Source of the DNA: Nemopilema nomurai
Taxonomy: Eukaryota; Cnidaria; Scyphozoa; Rhizostomeae; Rhizostomatidae
NCBI GenBank assembly: GCA_003864495.1
Contig: ML133401.1
Location: 62,001 to 126,000 of the forward strand
Length of the DNA stretch: 64,000 bases
Direction of reading: 5' to 3'
Of this stretch, positions 39,942 to 52,441 are shown one piece after another (positions within the stretch are counted from its first letter, which is position 1; each line of letters starts with the position of its first letter). The position numbers were made by a program, and so were the translations under genes. The notes under the pieces were generated by a model. It worked only from the letters and a program-made list of their open reading frames with translations. It had not been told where the DNA came from and did not search any database.

Positions 39942-42594
39942 GAACTGGAAGTCGCACGATCGTTGACGTCATTGAAAATAATTGACGAGAAGGGATTAGG
40001 AAGTTTTCTTAACTAAGCAGGCTAGAAGTAAATGATTACTTTAATATGCTATCCAGTTTACTGGAGAATACAATTACTTTTCAGAACGGGCTAAATCCAG
40101 AGTGTAGAGATACGGATAGTCGTTGCGTTTACACGGGAACTGATGGAACCGTTCAAACAACCGCTAGCAGTACCCACACGGGTCCACCTAGAGAGTAGGT
40201 ACCGTATAGTACCAGATACCTCGCAGCCATTGGGCTAGGAGGAAGATAGGTTAAAAGTTTACAGAAATGGGTGAAATTTAGTTTTTTCACTGAGAAGAAC
40301 AAAGAAGAGAAACAAAATATAAACGAATCTGTGTCAGCTGTGGTGATTCAGCATTGGGTACAGCATACTCATTGGTACCCGCAAGTTTTAAGTTACCTTT
40401 TTAAATATCTCTTTCTCGGCCTTCCCGTCTAGTGCTTACTCGGCTTGCTTTTTGTTTGGTCTAAATCTTTGAGAATCATTAATATGGTGTGCTGAACTGA
40501 GAGCTCGAACGTTCCGTGGAATGTGATATTTAGGATACATGCAGAAAACAGTAAGACAGCCATGACCAGTGACAGATCAAACGAGCGCCTTTGGACATTT
40601 GCCCTCCCTTTGCCGAGTTGAAGCTGATTTGGCAATCCTTTCTGGAAATTTGTTTGCCCATTATGAGGAGATTTCTCTTGAAGAGAACAAATCCTCGAAG
40701 GTCAATGAAAGATCTCAGCTCGAGTCGCAATGGTGGAGTGGAAAAGACCGCTATGCTAAAAAAATCCAAGATAAATTTTCAGATTAAAGGAGAAACTTTT
40801 AGGATACCCTTAGTTGTGTTCAGACTATACAGTATTGCTTTCATGCAATTGATTTTCAATAACTTTCCTAGAACGCTAAGAGAGGATCTTTCGACTAGGA
40901 GTAAGATTAAGAAATTATTGTATTAAGTCTACATTCGTCAATAATTTTTAAAATCTTTGGCATCCCTTTCATCTACTGCCCCTACTGCTCAAACGTTCTC
41001 TGGATATGCCACTTGCCCTGACTCAGCCAACACGTCTAGACCAGTGTACTCCATTTACAAAAGCATCGATTGCCAACCCACAGAGTACCCTAACGTAGCC
41101 CCTATTAAGCACTCTATTGCCGCATTAGTTACTTCAAGACAACGCTACGACATCCATTGAGGTACCTTCCCAATCTTTTCACTGTGACATTCCAAAAGTG
41201 AAGTTTGGAAAACAATTTCGCCCCCAACATGCTTTAGTAGTCTTTAATGACCACATTACGATGCCTTTAGAGAAAATAAAGAGGTTTCTTTTACCACATC
41301 TTGATTATCAAGCTAAGAGCATGCTCTAATGAGGCAAGCGGAACTTCGTACGGTTAGAAATGAGACAAGATGAAATTGTCAAAATGGAAAAAGACCGTTC
41401 TGCACAGTACGGTTCCAATGTCTTCGTGCAAACGCAGCCTTAATATCGAACATTTTAATGTAATTTAATACTAAAAAGAGGTACAGTAATAATGGAGTTG
41501 AAGACGTCATCTACTTATTGTCGAACGCATCTAATTCTGCACTGGGGGCCAAGGCAGACCAAGGATGAGCCAGTGTGATGACTAATCGACTTACGCATCT
41601 TTTAGAATAAATGGGCACAGTTTGTTTGGGTTGCATGTCGTGTGAAAACGTCCGCAAATTAGAAAATAAAAGAGCTTCTAACTATTGGCTTTGCTTTATC
41701 GAAGAGTGAATCTAAACGTAATCTGAATATGTGACAATGGATTACTCCCGAAGCAAAACGTTTGGTTGATATGAAATATTGGTTGTCATCTCAGCGCCAT
41801 CGTCACCTGATTTTTGGCATAACAACCAGGGATGTAGTCGTTCAATTTTAGCAGGGGGAGGGGGCTACTGGAATGTGAGAGATAATGGGTCCTTGACACA
41901 ATTTCACTTTGCCTCGTTTCAGTTTTCCTTTGGGAATATGATACACCTCTACGTTCTAGAACTAAGACTACCCTATCAAATCATTAGTCAAATTCCAGAA
42001 GAAACGCGTGGACCATTTTTTTTACAAAAATGAAGAGGGGCGGGGGGAGTTAATTGAGTTTGGGTCTCTTTGATCCCGATGTAGCCTCCTGTCAGTGGAA
42101 ATAAAATGTTCTGCTTTTTGATGATTGACGTAAAGAATTAAATGGAGTATGTCACTTAGGTTGTTCTCCTATTACTATTTGTAACTTACCACAACATTTG
42201 CTCTAGTGCTTCTGCCATTTAAAAGTAGGCCAGGCAGTGGTGCAAATGATAACGAGCCGTTGCGTTTTGAGTAAACATATAATTGCAACTTGGTACACCA
42301 GAACACTTGGGGCGGGTTAGCAATACCATCGAGAAAAGGCCGGACCTCCTCTTAACGGTCAAAACAACCGTGTTTTTGTTTCTTTCTATACGTCTCTTTC
42401 TGAATTCTGCTAAAATGCCTTCAAATCCTTCCTTTATAGAGAACGAGCTGCAGTAATTCGAAACATCTGATGTCCTCGTTGTGATCACATATTTACAAGC
42501 CCTGCGTAATTATTCAGCTTGAACTCGAGCACCATATACAGGCGGCCTAAGTTTCCCACTGTGTGAATTGTTCCGATTCAAAGACATGAACAAG
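39942..42594. other. Gene-poor region
   Basis: Short overlapping frames at 40.5-40.9 kb and 40.96-41.16 kb show no family resemblance. G-rich patches occur at 41.85 kb and 42.04 kb. Nothing else recognisable. Confidence 0.4.
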
Positions 42595-42735
42595 TCATGG
42601 ATCCCTTATGCCTTTAATTACAGGGAGCTGGCAACTCTCCTCATTCTGGGTGAAAGTTTGGTCACGCCAGGGACTCGAACCATGGACCCTTGGGTCCGTA
42701 GTCAGCGCCTCTAACCACTGAGCCATCCTCGCACT
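42595..42735 (-). mobile_element. tRNA-derived SINE
   Basis: On the minus strand an RNA polymerase III A box, TGGCTCAGTGGT (42,725-42,714), and B box, GGTTCGAGTCC (42,681-42,671), are spaced as in a tRNA. The acceptor arms do not pair (GCGAGGA against GCGTGAC), so it is not a working tRNA gene. A non-tRNA tail of about 75 bp follows. Confidence 0.7.
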
Positions 42736-42756
42736 CAAAGTATGAGATTGACTGGG

Positions 42757-44441
42757 AACAATGAAATTGTGCAGGCGCCCGAACGGTACCTCCCAGTGCT
42801 TGATAGACTGTGCGACCCGCGAGATATTATATCCTATTTGAGGCAACAGGGCCTTAAAATTGGAGAACGAAGAGCAAACAACAGCGACGACCTGAAAAAG
42901 ACAGCCATGATGATGAAGAAAGCGAAAGTGTTCGTGGCATGCATCAGTGACCAGTATGTGGCCAACAACGAGTGCCTGATGGAATTTCAGTACGCAAAGA
43001 CCACCCTTGGCACCCCGGTTGTGCCACTGGTAGTTGGCGACGGGTCATTCGACTGGACCCTGTCGGTAGGGGGCATGCTGGTCGCTGGGGAGTTGTACAT
43101 CCATTTCAAAGACAGGACAGTCGAGAACGACAAGCTTAGCGAGTTGCTGCAGGCCTTGAAAGCGCATTTCGGTAAAATTGCTGACGTCACTGACTCGGGA
43201 GGCGGCGTTCAGGTGGAAGAAGGCGATGCGGACGTTTTTCTGTCGTACAATTGGACCAATTCGCGAATTGCCGAAACAGCCAAGCAGATTGATGGGTTTA
43301 TTGGCAGTGAGTTTTCCGACCCACGCTTGGTGAAGAGCGAGTTACAGAAGGCTGGCCTGAAGGTTTGGATCGACATTGAGCGCCTGAGGTCAGCGAATCA
43401 AGGGGCAGGCATGTACGAGCAACTCACCGCAGCACTGAAAGACTGCAAAGTGTTTGTGCCTTGTGAGCAGTGAGTACGCCAGTAGTCCAAACTGCCGCAT
43501 GGAGTTCCAGTTCGCTATGAAGTCACTGAAGAAGCCTGTTGTCCCGCTGATCGTTGGACAGGGAGATCAGTGGAAGTCATCGGTGATTGGCGCTTTGCTT
43601 GCAGGAAGTGCCAAGGAAACAATAGACCTTCAAGGCCTTTCTGATAAACAAGCATTTGCAACAAAGGCGAGCAGTGCGTGGAGAAATAAATAAAATTCTC
43701 CACATCGAGGCCCCGTTATCAGAAGGAGTCAAGAAGGTTGATTATCGAGCACCTAGAGTCGGTGACCATGTTGTGAGTCATCATTTCCAGTGTGCCTATT
43801 ACATGGCGACTGTGGTCAGTTTCAACCAATCAACATTGGAGTATACCGTGAACTGGGACGACGGAGACCCCAGTGGGCGCGTCCAGCCTTACAACCAGGT
43901 CGCCCTTGACCTTGTGCCAGACGCTGATGACGTAGGTGTTGGCTCAGTCATCTTCTTTCCGCAGGGCGCTTACAAGGGCACAGAGGGCAACAACACCGGC
44001 GGAGAGAGGTACCACGAAGGCATTGTGACCTCCTGTCGCATGAGCGAGGGAACAAAGTTGGTAAGCGGGACCCACACGAGAGGAGCCGACGATGGAAAGT
44101 GGGTTACCTATAAGGGTTATTCCTATGAATTCACAAACCTGTCACTGAGGATGATTCGCGTGGCACCGTCGGCTATGGACGCGCTTCAGGCCGCAAAGCA
44201 GTGATGGTTTGTGTGAAGCGAATGTTGTCCAGGTGGTGAATAAACTATGAAAGAGCTTTTTCGACCAACCTAGAAGAAAGATTATTTTTATGTTTTTAAT
44301 GACATCGATGAGTCTTTTGACAGAATATGAGTTGATAAAATCCTTGTTCAATCTGTAATCTCTTTAACTTTAAGTTGTCTTGTATGATTAAATTTAGAGG
44401 AAGCAAAACAATGTTTTAATGTGTTGTTGAATTCAGGGGCT
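42757..44441 (+). pseudogene. Truncated, frameshifted inverted copy of the TIR gene
   Basis: Nearly identical to 32,291-34,017 in the opposite orientation. It begins inside TIR1, so the lipid-anchor site, zinc fingers and first Tudor-like module are absent. Frame is lost at three places: two bases missing at about 43,463 (TTGTGTGAGC reduced to TTGTGAGC), one at about 43,670 and one at about 43,682. The total of four missing bases explains why the reading moves through three frames (42,742-43,473; 43,454-43,693; 43,656-44,204). The second and third frames keep the rest of TIR2 and the C-terminal Tudor-like module. Homology runs about 200 bp past the shared AATAAA, so it arose as DNA, not as a poly(A)-ended retrocopy. 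The near-identity suggests a recent event. Confidence 0.9.
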
Positions 44442-47146
44442 CGGTATTGTTGTATACATTTTGTGTATCATACATTTGCAATTCATGAAGTCTGTGCTTG
44501 GATTTGTCATACTGCACGTTAAGCGGTTGTATTGAGGAGAAAAGGAAAGGACGATGGAATTAACAATGTTAGAACTGTTTCTGTGAACATCTGTTGCTGG
44601 GTGTGCTTTATTCATCCAGTGCTGTGTCATCACTTCATACCGGTTACAGGATGGGCTTTAGTATCTTTGTAGTCATCATATCAACTAGACCGCCAAGGAA
44701 ATCGTCAGATCCACCACTCTTTAGAAGCACAGGTGGCAAAAGCGACATATTTAAAAGGTCGTTTGTGCGGTTAACACGCTTTTTGGCTATTCAATCTTTA
44801 TGGAATATTCTCTTGCAATGAAGTCGCAACCACATTGGTTGTAATAAGCAGATTTCTTTTGTGTGGTTTTTCATTTATATCAGTTTGGAGATTTAAATTA
44901 TCACAAGTAGGATGAACTTCGGAATGTTTCTGTTGGATAATATGGAGAGATTTTGAATCAGGAATTTGAAAGAAATTCAAAAGAAATTTTTGAAGATTAA
45001 ATGCGATATGGAACAAAGAATGTCATGTCACTTTATTAAGTCCTGTTATCAATTCATTTTAAACCTGCACAATTTGTACAAAACATTTCTTGAAGGAGAT
45101 GTCTCTTAATGCCTTTGAGCATTCCTTTTCTTTCGTAGCAGTAATGAAAAAATTATCGATAAAGAAGTATTCAATCTATTTCGGAAGCTCCAAATAGGAT
45201 GTCAATGAGCATGTTTCATAACTTTAGAGGATAAAATGCCTTCACTATGAAAAACTACAAAGGTACAATCCACCCAACCATATCTAAAGAGCTCTAGGTG
45301 ATCATGACTAGTTAGACTGGACGGGAACTTTTCTTTGCACCTCCTGTAATAACTGTGTGTGGATTTGTTCATCTTCTTCACTTCTATAAGCACATTTTCA
45401 TTTTATTCTCTTCTTCATGGTAATCCACGCAATATTCAAAATACTGAGTACTCAAAATACTCAAAATACTCAATAAATAAAATATGCCAACAGCAATATA
45501 TATATAATAATCTTACTTACAATGTCTTGGTCATAAACACCCCCGTCTTGGTCATAAGCACCCCCGTCTTTGTCAAGGCTGTAGCCTTATGGTGTTGACT
45601 GCCTTTGGCTTTCCTCGCATTGCATTGTCTTGCAGCTTTCTTGTTGCTCCAGTTATGTATTCTTTGACATTAAACAAAGCTTTGGCAGAGCGCAAATTTA
45701 TAAATACAGCCTGAAAGAGGTTTTGATCCATAATTTTCTGTTAATTGAAGCGGATGGCTTGTTGAAAAACAAGCCATTGAATATTCCAAATAACGCTCGA
45801 GATCACAGAATTTTTCCCAGTAATTCTTTTTCAAAATAATTCCAGTGGTTAAATGACCTCTAATCCTTAAAAGCACATTGTAGTAAGTGCAAATCCATAG
45901 GGGAGGGGAGACTGTATTGATAATTGCAGAGCGAATAATTGATTCAACTTGCTTTTCTCTGCCAACCCAACATAAAACTATTTCTCTTGAGTCTCATAAC
46001 AAATTGTGCATAGCTATACAAGAGAACATGCTGCAAACATGGATTTAGTAAAACTGCAAATGAATTGAGTTCAGACCTTCGAGGCATCAAAATCTCAGTG
46101 CGTATGATTCACCATCGTTGCTGTTATTGGGTCTGTCTGTCTTTTGAAATTTCCCTGGCCCTTGGCGACCATAACAATATAACAGGGGACTATAACGATA
46201 TAACAACGAAAGATTCTTCAAATTACCAAACATTGTTGACGTCGTCAATTTTTGCATTCGCTATCTACGGATCTTTCACAAAAATGAACTTCAGAATTGA
46301 AATCTTAGTCTATCAGTTAGTTTACTATAAACAAAGTGATGTTGATTAGAAACTTCGTTCGCGAGTTACTTTTTTTGAATGTTTAGATTTTTCTTTAGAT
46401 TTGATTGTAATATGTTGCTGCGAAAATTTCACTTTAGCAGCAATTTCCATTTAAATGAATAGGAGAAGCAAAATTTTGAAAATGGGTTAATTCGCAGCCT
46501 GACAGCCCAAATACTTATATACGCTTTCAGTACATAATAATTTTACCATGAACATTCCAATTCTATCATCCATCTTTGCCAAATGTGAGGATAAAAAATG
46601 CATGGGCAGAGAATCACAACAGCATGTTCACTCTGATCACTCTGAGGTTCTTATCGTTCGACTTGTAGACATCCCTGCTGATTACCATAACTGTACAACC
46701 TTATTTTTGAATGCCTGTGTTTCATATAAGCAAATGGTGGTAGGAAGTACTGTTGAAGGGGGAGGAGGAGTGCCAGGGTGAGGGCATAGGGCTGCCTGTC
46801 ACCAAGGGCCCAGCAAAGAGGGCTCGAAGCTCTGTTGTTTGTTACCCAGGCCTGACTTTTCTTGCAATGGACATGCCTACGAAATGTTTTACACGTGATG
46901 AACATGGACAATCAGACGTGGACAAGAACGTTGCATTCCATTCATCTATTAGAATCGCATCGTGAATTTCTCTGTTGAATCTATTCATCCGGTATTGTGC
47001 GTGGACAAAGAAACTGTGTTCATGCAACAAAAGTCTCTAGCCAATCTTCATGGGTGTTGACCGTCTCCCTACTTTGGGTTGCCTTTGCTAAGGATAACAG
47101 AGAAGCTACGGCGGAGGTGAAGCTAAAGCTGCTTGCCTCGGACAAA
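44442..47146. other. Gene-poor region left of the signal-peptide exon
   Basis: Contains short tandem repeats: CTCAAAATA-type units at about 45,431-45,475 and a 20-bp unit GTCTTGGTCATAARCACCCC at 45,532-45,575. It also holds the left copy of a diverged direct repeat (46.23-46.62 kb). No supported gene. Confidence 0.4.
46231..46616 (+). repeat. Left copy of a diverged direct duplication
   Basis: Aligns with 53,551-53,892 in the same orientation. Shared blocks include ATCTACGGATC, TTTTTCTTTAGATTTGA and TTTGCCAAATGTGA, in the same order and similar spacing, separated by many substitutions and indels. Function unknown; both copies lie upstream of extracellular-protein exons. Confidence 0.7.
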
Positions 47147-47207
47147 ATGCCCAGAGTAACACTCCATTGGCTACTTGTGGTCTTCATTCTCTGTTCCCAG
47201 GTTTCAG
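47147..47207 (+). CDS. Signal-peptide exon, phase 1 (candidate first exon)
   Basis: ATG starts a 20-residue peptide with a basic N-region (MPR), a hydrophobic core (LLVVFILC) and a small-residue end (SQVS). It is cut by a donor TTTCAG/GTACAT leaving one base (phase 1). That phase fits the first C1q exon at 54,643 and also a short exon at 49,195. It could be an alternative first exon of the C1q-cadherin gene or belong to a small secreted gene. Confidence 0.5.
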
Positions 47208-49194
47208 GTACATGACTTTTTTTTAAACTTTGAATGACAGAATTTAATGTAATTGCAAGCAGGACATGATCCATTGCTTTGCTAAACGCTCTCAAAAATG
47301 GTTTTATGAATAGATGGTTTTTACAGCTACTAATTAGTAGTTTCAAATCCAAATTACATCGCGAAATGATAATCTCAATTTTCAAGCGACAGAATGCTTG
47401 GAAGTACAATTACTCCCTTTTGAAACTGTTGGGAGCTTCTTGTACTTTTCCTTAGCCCCGCTTTCTGGGGGGAGAGTTTAAAATTCATACATATTCATAA
47501 TGTACATTCCTGTACTGTTTCTTTATCTATTTATACATATTCTACTTATTTATAAGGGATTCATGTCCAGCTATTCACTTGCGTGGCTCGAATTACTGCC
47601 TTAAGCACGTGGGAGGGTAGGAGCGAGGCGAAGGCAGCTGAAGCGACTTGACTTCAGTTGACTTGACTAGGAGACCTGTACACTCTTCCAGTTCAGCTCA
47701 GTGTATTCTTCATATCTCTATTTGATTATGTGATCAATGGCAGCAAACAATTATTATGTGATCAATGGCAGCAATCATCAGATCAGTAGATAAATACATC
47801 GAGCGCATTACAAGAATTGGAGCTATCGAACGACTGCACAAAGATGAGTTCCTAGGGAGGGGACCCACAATCTCAGTTACAACTCTTATTATAAAAAGCG
47901 CATAGCTGAAAGGCTGTATCGCCAAGATTAATGATAAGAACCATGGAATGGGAATCTAATAAGACGTTTCTGCTATGGGGCTTGATGTGCCTATAAGTGA
48001 ATCATGCATTCTTTTCCTTTGTTTACAAGAATCTGTACCTCGCATTGGGGCACCTTTGTGCAGTCTTCCTCGCATAATGCAATGAATTCGAATAACATGC
48101 CTGCTTTAATACCCATCAAAGCAAATCATCTGGCTTAACTTTTAGGCCAAACCCACACTAATATGAGAGATGTGGCATATGAATCAGGCTATAATGCCTA
48201 TACTTTTCGTAAGAGTGACCAGAGACTCCGGAAAAAGACAGGGCGGTAAATCGGTGTGTCTTTGCCATTCACCTAGCAGTACGCGTGATTGTTTGGTCGG
48301 CATATTTTCCTGGTAGTCGCTTCCACTGCCTTCTTTTTGAAGGGGTCTCCGAGCATGTCGTAGAGTGGGATGACTCCAAAGGGCAAAGCTTAGTCCTTCA
48401 AAAGAGCCAAAATTACACGAGGAGTGCTTTCGGCCAAGAATGTTTTTTTCTCTTAATAAATTTACTCAATTCCTTAAACAGGCATGGGATAATTTCAAGA
48501 AATAGGATAAATCTAACTCTTATCATTTGGAATGCCATTCTCTCTGCACATGTGGGTTATCGGTGGTCTTTCTGAAAACTAATCCACTTTCTAATTGAAA
48601 GTTTTTCGAGTAATGGTTTAAGGGGGATCCAGGTTAGATGCGCTTCTGGTAACCCAGAAGGGACCCGCACCTAAGAAAAAATTGAAAAGAAATCGCAGGA
48701 AATCAAATTCTCTATGTAAAATGAAATATTTTTAAAGAAAGGGTCTGCAAAAGACCTGAAAGAAATATAGTTTTCATAATTAGGACAATACAAGGCACTA
48801 CCTTGAGGCGTAACAATTTTAACGGAAAATACTTGAAGAATAATCTTGGCTAACAAAAATTTTCAACAATAAATAAAGAATGTAGTGTGTTCCAGAGAAG
48901 AAAAGAAATATTTTCAAGAGAATGTTAGACGAATTATTTCAATGTGCATAGCCGTTGGTATTGAGAGATGGTTCAAGGAGACTTGATTGATAAAAATGTT
49001 GATTCTCTATAAACTCGGCGAGAGAGGAATAAATGAAATGTGGACAAACTCGAAACTGGACTCACAAGCGAATCCCAATGCTACTAGAATCAGATTCTAC
49101 CTTCGTGGCATATTTTAACGTTCTGAGTAAACCGTCTAGATACATATGCCTCCATTTTATTCCTTTGACTTGAAATACCTTATCTTGGTACAAG

Positions 49195-49361
49195 GAGAAG
49201 AGAACCTGACCAAACCTTGGTACGAAGCATGGCTCAAGGTAGAGGTCAACATTTACGCCTTGAAGCCACTAATGGCTATAAATTTTTACATGTGGACCAA
49301 CATCAAAGAAGGTGTAACACAATTCTGTATTAACTTCACTATTATAGGAATAACAGAATAG
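49195..49361 (+). CDS. Possible short terminal exon, phase 1 entry, ends in stop
   Basis: An AG at 49,193-49,194 followed by a 167-nt frame ending in TAG. The frame enters in phase 1, compatible with the signal-peptide exon at 47,147. The peptide alternates hydrophobic and polar residues (KVEVNIYALKPLMAINFYMW), as in a beta-sandwich edge, and could be the end of a degenerate C1q-like fold. The acceptor has a weak pyrimidine tract. Tentative. Confidence 0.25.
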
Positions 49362-49588
49362 CACTGTCCTCACATTTCCCTTCAAATCACCGTGGTTTTG
49401 GTAAAAATGATCATTTAACGCACGTCAATATTGTGATATACTTCACATAATTTCAGATAAGGCGCCCATGCTATCAAGGAGTTGTGTAATCATTAAGATA
49501 CCCCTGACTTTTATAGCCAGTACTTGATGTGAGGGGGCCTGCCCGCGTTCCCTTCCCCAAGAAGTTATCTTATGAAAATATACAACAC

Positions 49589-49780
49589 ATGCTCCTCTCT
49601 AATAGGGCCCATATGCTCCTTCCTTATATGACCCTTATGTTTCATTCTAATAGGGCCCCGTGCTCCTTCCTTATATGACCCTTATGTTTCATTCTAATAG
49701 GGCCCCGTGCTCCATCCTTATATGACCCTTATGCTCCTCTCTAATAGGGCCCCCTTTGCTCCTTTCTACTAGGGGCTCCA
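49589..49780. repeat. 46-bp minisatellite
   Basis: Three to four imperfect units containing CTTATATGACCCTTATG and TCTAATAGGGCCCC. The two central units are almost identical. Confidence 0.85.
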
Positions 49781-51274
49781 CGATGCCGCAGTTATGCTGC
49801 TAGCCAGAGAGATAAGTATGAATTTGAGCGATGATAAGGGAGGGAGAAAGCCAATCACACGATTCTTATTACCATTGGAGAAAGAGATAGGTTGCTCACT
49901 TGACTGATTTTGAAGATAAATCCTCATCTTTTTGGTCTGGAAAAGAAAGCAACTGATAAGAAGATATGCAAATTTCAACGTGATACCAGATTAGCGGTGT
50001 AGAAAGCAACTCTAACATAATTAATCAATTATCATTCTTTGAGTATTACAGCATTGGGTATGGTAATAGCAACTATTTATGAATTTGGTTCTTCAAGAGT
50101 TTCGCTATTAAAAGCGAGACCTGTTGCCGCGCACAGGATCACAAGAATTCCAGAATGAAGTTGGCATGATGACGCCATAATCGCCAATGACAACGTGACT
50201 TAGAATTCGACCTTTTGTCGTTGCTTGACACAAAAGTGTTTCGGGTTACTTTAATTGTAACAGTAAGTTTGATCGCCTTGGGAACTGCCAAACTTTCAAA
50301 GAATTTTGCATGATCAGCAAGAGAATCATAGTTATTAACTCGGCCAGCTTTATTGATATGGCCGCTAGCTGTCATCGTGGCTTCCGGGAGTCTGCTATTT
50401 CACGTTGCTACGGTTTGATGGCTAGGCCAAACAACTCCTGGCTGATTCTTGTGACTTGCGAGTTGTAGGAAAACTAGAACTCAATGTTTTATTAGCCTCT
50501 TTCGCCATGATATGTTATGCATCTTTTAAGTTTACTTCGCTCTTGAGTTCCATCTTCCCACCTAGTTTGACCACTGGTCAACATTTCCTTAGAACACCTC
50601 GTGCTCCTTTTTGCTTTAAAGCGCATTCAAACTTTCTCAGGTCCTTCCCACTGTAGGATGCAACATTCAAGCATCTCAGTAACTACGAATGAAACTTACT
50701 ATGTAGCAGCAGTTGTGGTTGTATTAATGACATCTCTAGCTCCTGGTGCAAAGAATTTCCCCGTTTTGATAGACACGAGGTGCCATATAGGGATGGGAAA
50801 GGGGGTTGAAAGCAACCTAACCTTCATAAAATGTCCCCAAATAATGGAAATTCTTTCATTTCTTCTTTTCCAACCTGCTCAAGCTAATGACGTGATCAGT
50901 AAGTGAGAATCTACATCATTCGAAAAAAATTTCTCCTTGATGAATATGTCGTCAAGAAGCCATTTTAATTTCTATGTAGCTATAGGAACGCTTAGCAGGA
51001 TATAGACGGGTCGTATGAGGGTCGTAGAGCAAAGACAAAAGCCATTACAATCTTTGGCTAATGACAATTGGAATAGACATTCCGATCCTACATGGAAACA
51101 AAGAGCCCAAAGTGTTTTTGCTGTTGCTTTCATAATCCACTTGCCAACCAAATTGAATTGGAAAATTCCATCGGTATGCCTCACCCCCTTATGATATGGA
51201 CAGTCTCTCTCCATACAAGTTTACGACGATCATGTTTTTTGACTGTGAAAATCATAACTCTTGCACGGACCACG

Positions 51275-51329
51275 ATGGCACAATTTCGTTTGGTTATAGT
51301 TTTATTGGCAGCCGTCTTTTCGGTAAAAG
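51275..51329 (+). CDS. Second signal-peptide exon, phase 1 (candidate first exon)
   Basis: ATG in the context CACGATGG, then MAQFRLVIVLLAAVFSVK and a donor AAAAG/GTAAAA leaving one base. The short basic N-region, a core of about 11 hydrophobic residues and the phase-1 exit are typical of secreted-protein first exons. It splices in frame to 54,643 (C1q gene) or to 52,245. It is the nearest signal peptide to the C1q exons and so my preferred first exon for that gene. Confidence 0.55.
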
Positions 51330-52244
51330 GTAAAAGCATTTATTTTAAATGTTTTTCTAGTAATTTTTATTGTCAATGTTGATTTATTGCATTTTTATGA
51401 CTTGGAATTTTTCTATGATTGGTCGGCACACGTAAAGGCACAGGAAAGAAGAATTCGCCAAAAACCGACAAATGAAGTAGCTAAGACAGTACTGTGTTTT
51501 TCGAAATAAGAATCATGAATGCAATATCGAAGCTTGGTTCTCAATTGTTATTAACAAGAGGATTCTCTCTTCATTAGACCTCTCCGTTTTGCCGTCCCCA
51601 TTAAAACAAGAAGTGTCACAAAGCAGAAAATGCTGTCCATTTCTCTAGTTAGCTTTGCTAGAGAAAATTAGTTTGTGGTTTATGATCAGGACAACATTTC
51701 GTGATTTCGGTGCCGCTATTTCACAACTGATTGCCGCTTGACAAAAGCGTACGCTACCTAACTTAAATTATGGACAACTAATCTTTTGATGAGGCTATTG
51801 TAAATTGGCTCCTCTCTGGTTGATGTACTCCTGTTGTTGAGAAATATCACGCGAATGGAGCTTTTGTTTGGTGCTACGGCTTTTGTGTTCCCCTTTGTAA
51901 GACATTGATAATGCGCCACAATGATTCCCATTCGAGTGCGACGCAAGAAAGAAAAATAATTCCAAGTTTGATGTAAAATCTAATATCCAGTTTTTTTGCA
52001 AAACTGATGATGAAAAGCATTCATAACCAAGTAGAGATATGAAATTAGCAATCATTCTTTAAATAGAATTTCTTCAGTCTCGCTGTCACGCAGCCGTCTG
52101 AGGGAACATATAATTAACAGTAACGACAATATAGCGAACTTGTTTACTTGTAGTATAACGCTGGAAGGAATTGCTTCACAAATCCATTACTTGAAGACTC
52201 ACTAATATGCGCGTTTCCATAACGCACTGTGTACCTCTGCGCAG

Positions 52245-52441
52245 GACCTGTTAAGAACGTTTTTGCTACGCATATATTTTGTGCTCATAGAATAGGTGGT
52301 AACTCAGATGGAAGCTCATATTTCAAGGCCCACATGAGTATTTTACAGATCGCGTCAGTTAATATTCGGAAACCAATGCTTTCTCTAATGATACTATCCT
52401 TTAACGATACGAACTTGTTCGTTGAATTTGAAAAGTTGTAG
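52245..52441 (+). CDS. Possible short terminal exon, phase 1 entry, ends in stop
   Basis: Acceptor GTACCTCTGCGCAG followed by a 197-nt frame ending in TAG. It enters in phase 1 and so joins the signal-peptide exon at 51,275 in frame, giving a predicted secreted peptide of about 83 residues. No family recognised. The pattern of a signal exon plus a short stop-ended exon repeats that of 47,147/49,195. It may be a small gene, an alternative terminal exon or a chance frame. Confidence 0.3.

Larger units (their letters stand above)
47208..51274. other. Intron or intergenic DNA between the two signal-peptide exons
   Basis: Holds a 22-bp tandem pair (47,725-47,746 and 47,753-47,774), a 46-bp minisatellite (49.6-49.8 kb) and a possible phase-1 exon at 49,195. 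An open stretch at 48,277-48,490 has an acceptor in phase 1 and faint resemblance to the first half of a C1q-like domain, but no usable donor, so I do not call it. Confidence 0.35.

Noticed and set aside
40957..41330. Short plus-strand frame of 67 codons and following open sequence, considered as a retroelement fragment
   Set aside because: No reverse transcriptase, protease or zinc-knuckle motif visible; composition not distinctive.
42640..42735. Genuine tRNA gene at the A/B box pair
   Set aside because: Acceptor stem halves do not pair and a non-tRNA tail continues, so it was called a SINE.
48277..48575. Possible degenerate C1q half-domain exon
   Set aside because: The phase-1 acceptor is suggestive, but similarity to the 54,643 exon is faint and there is no in-phase GT donor.
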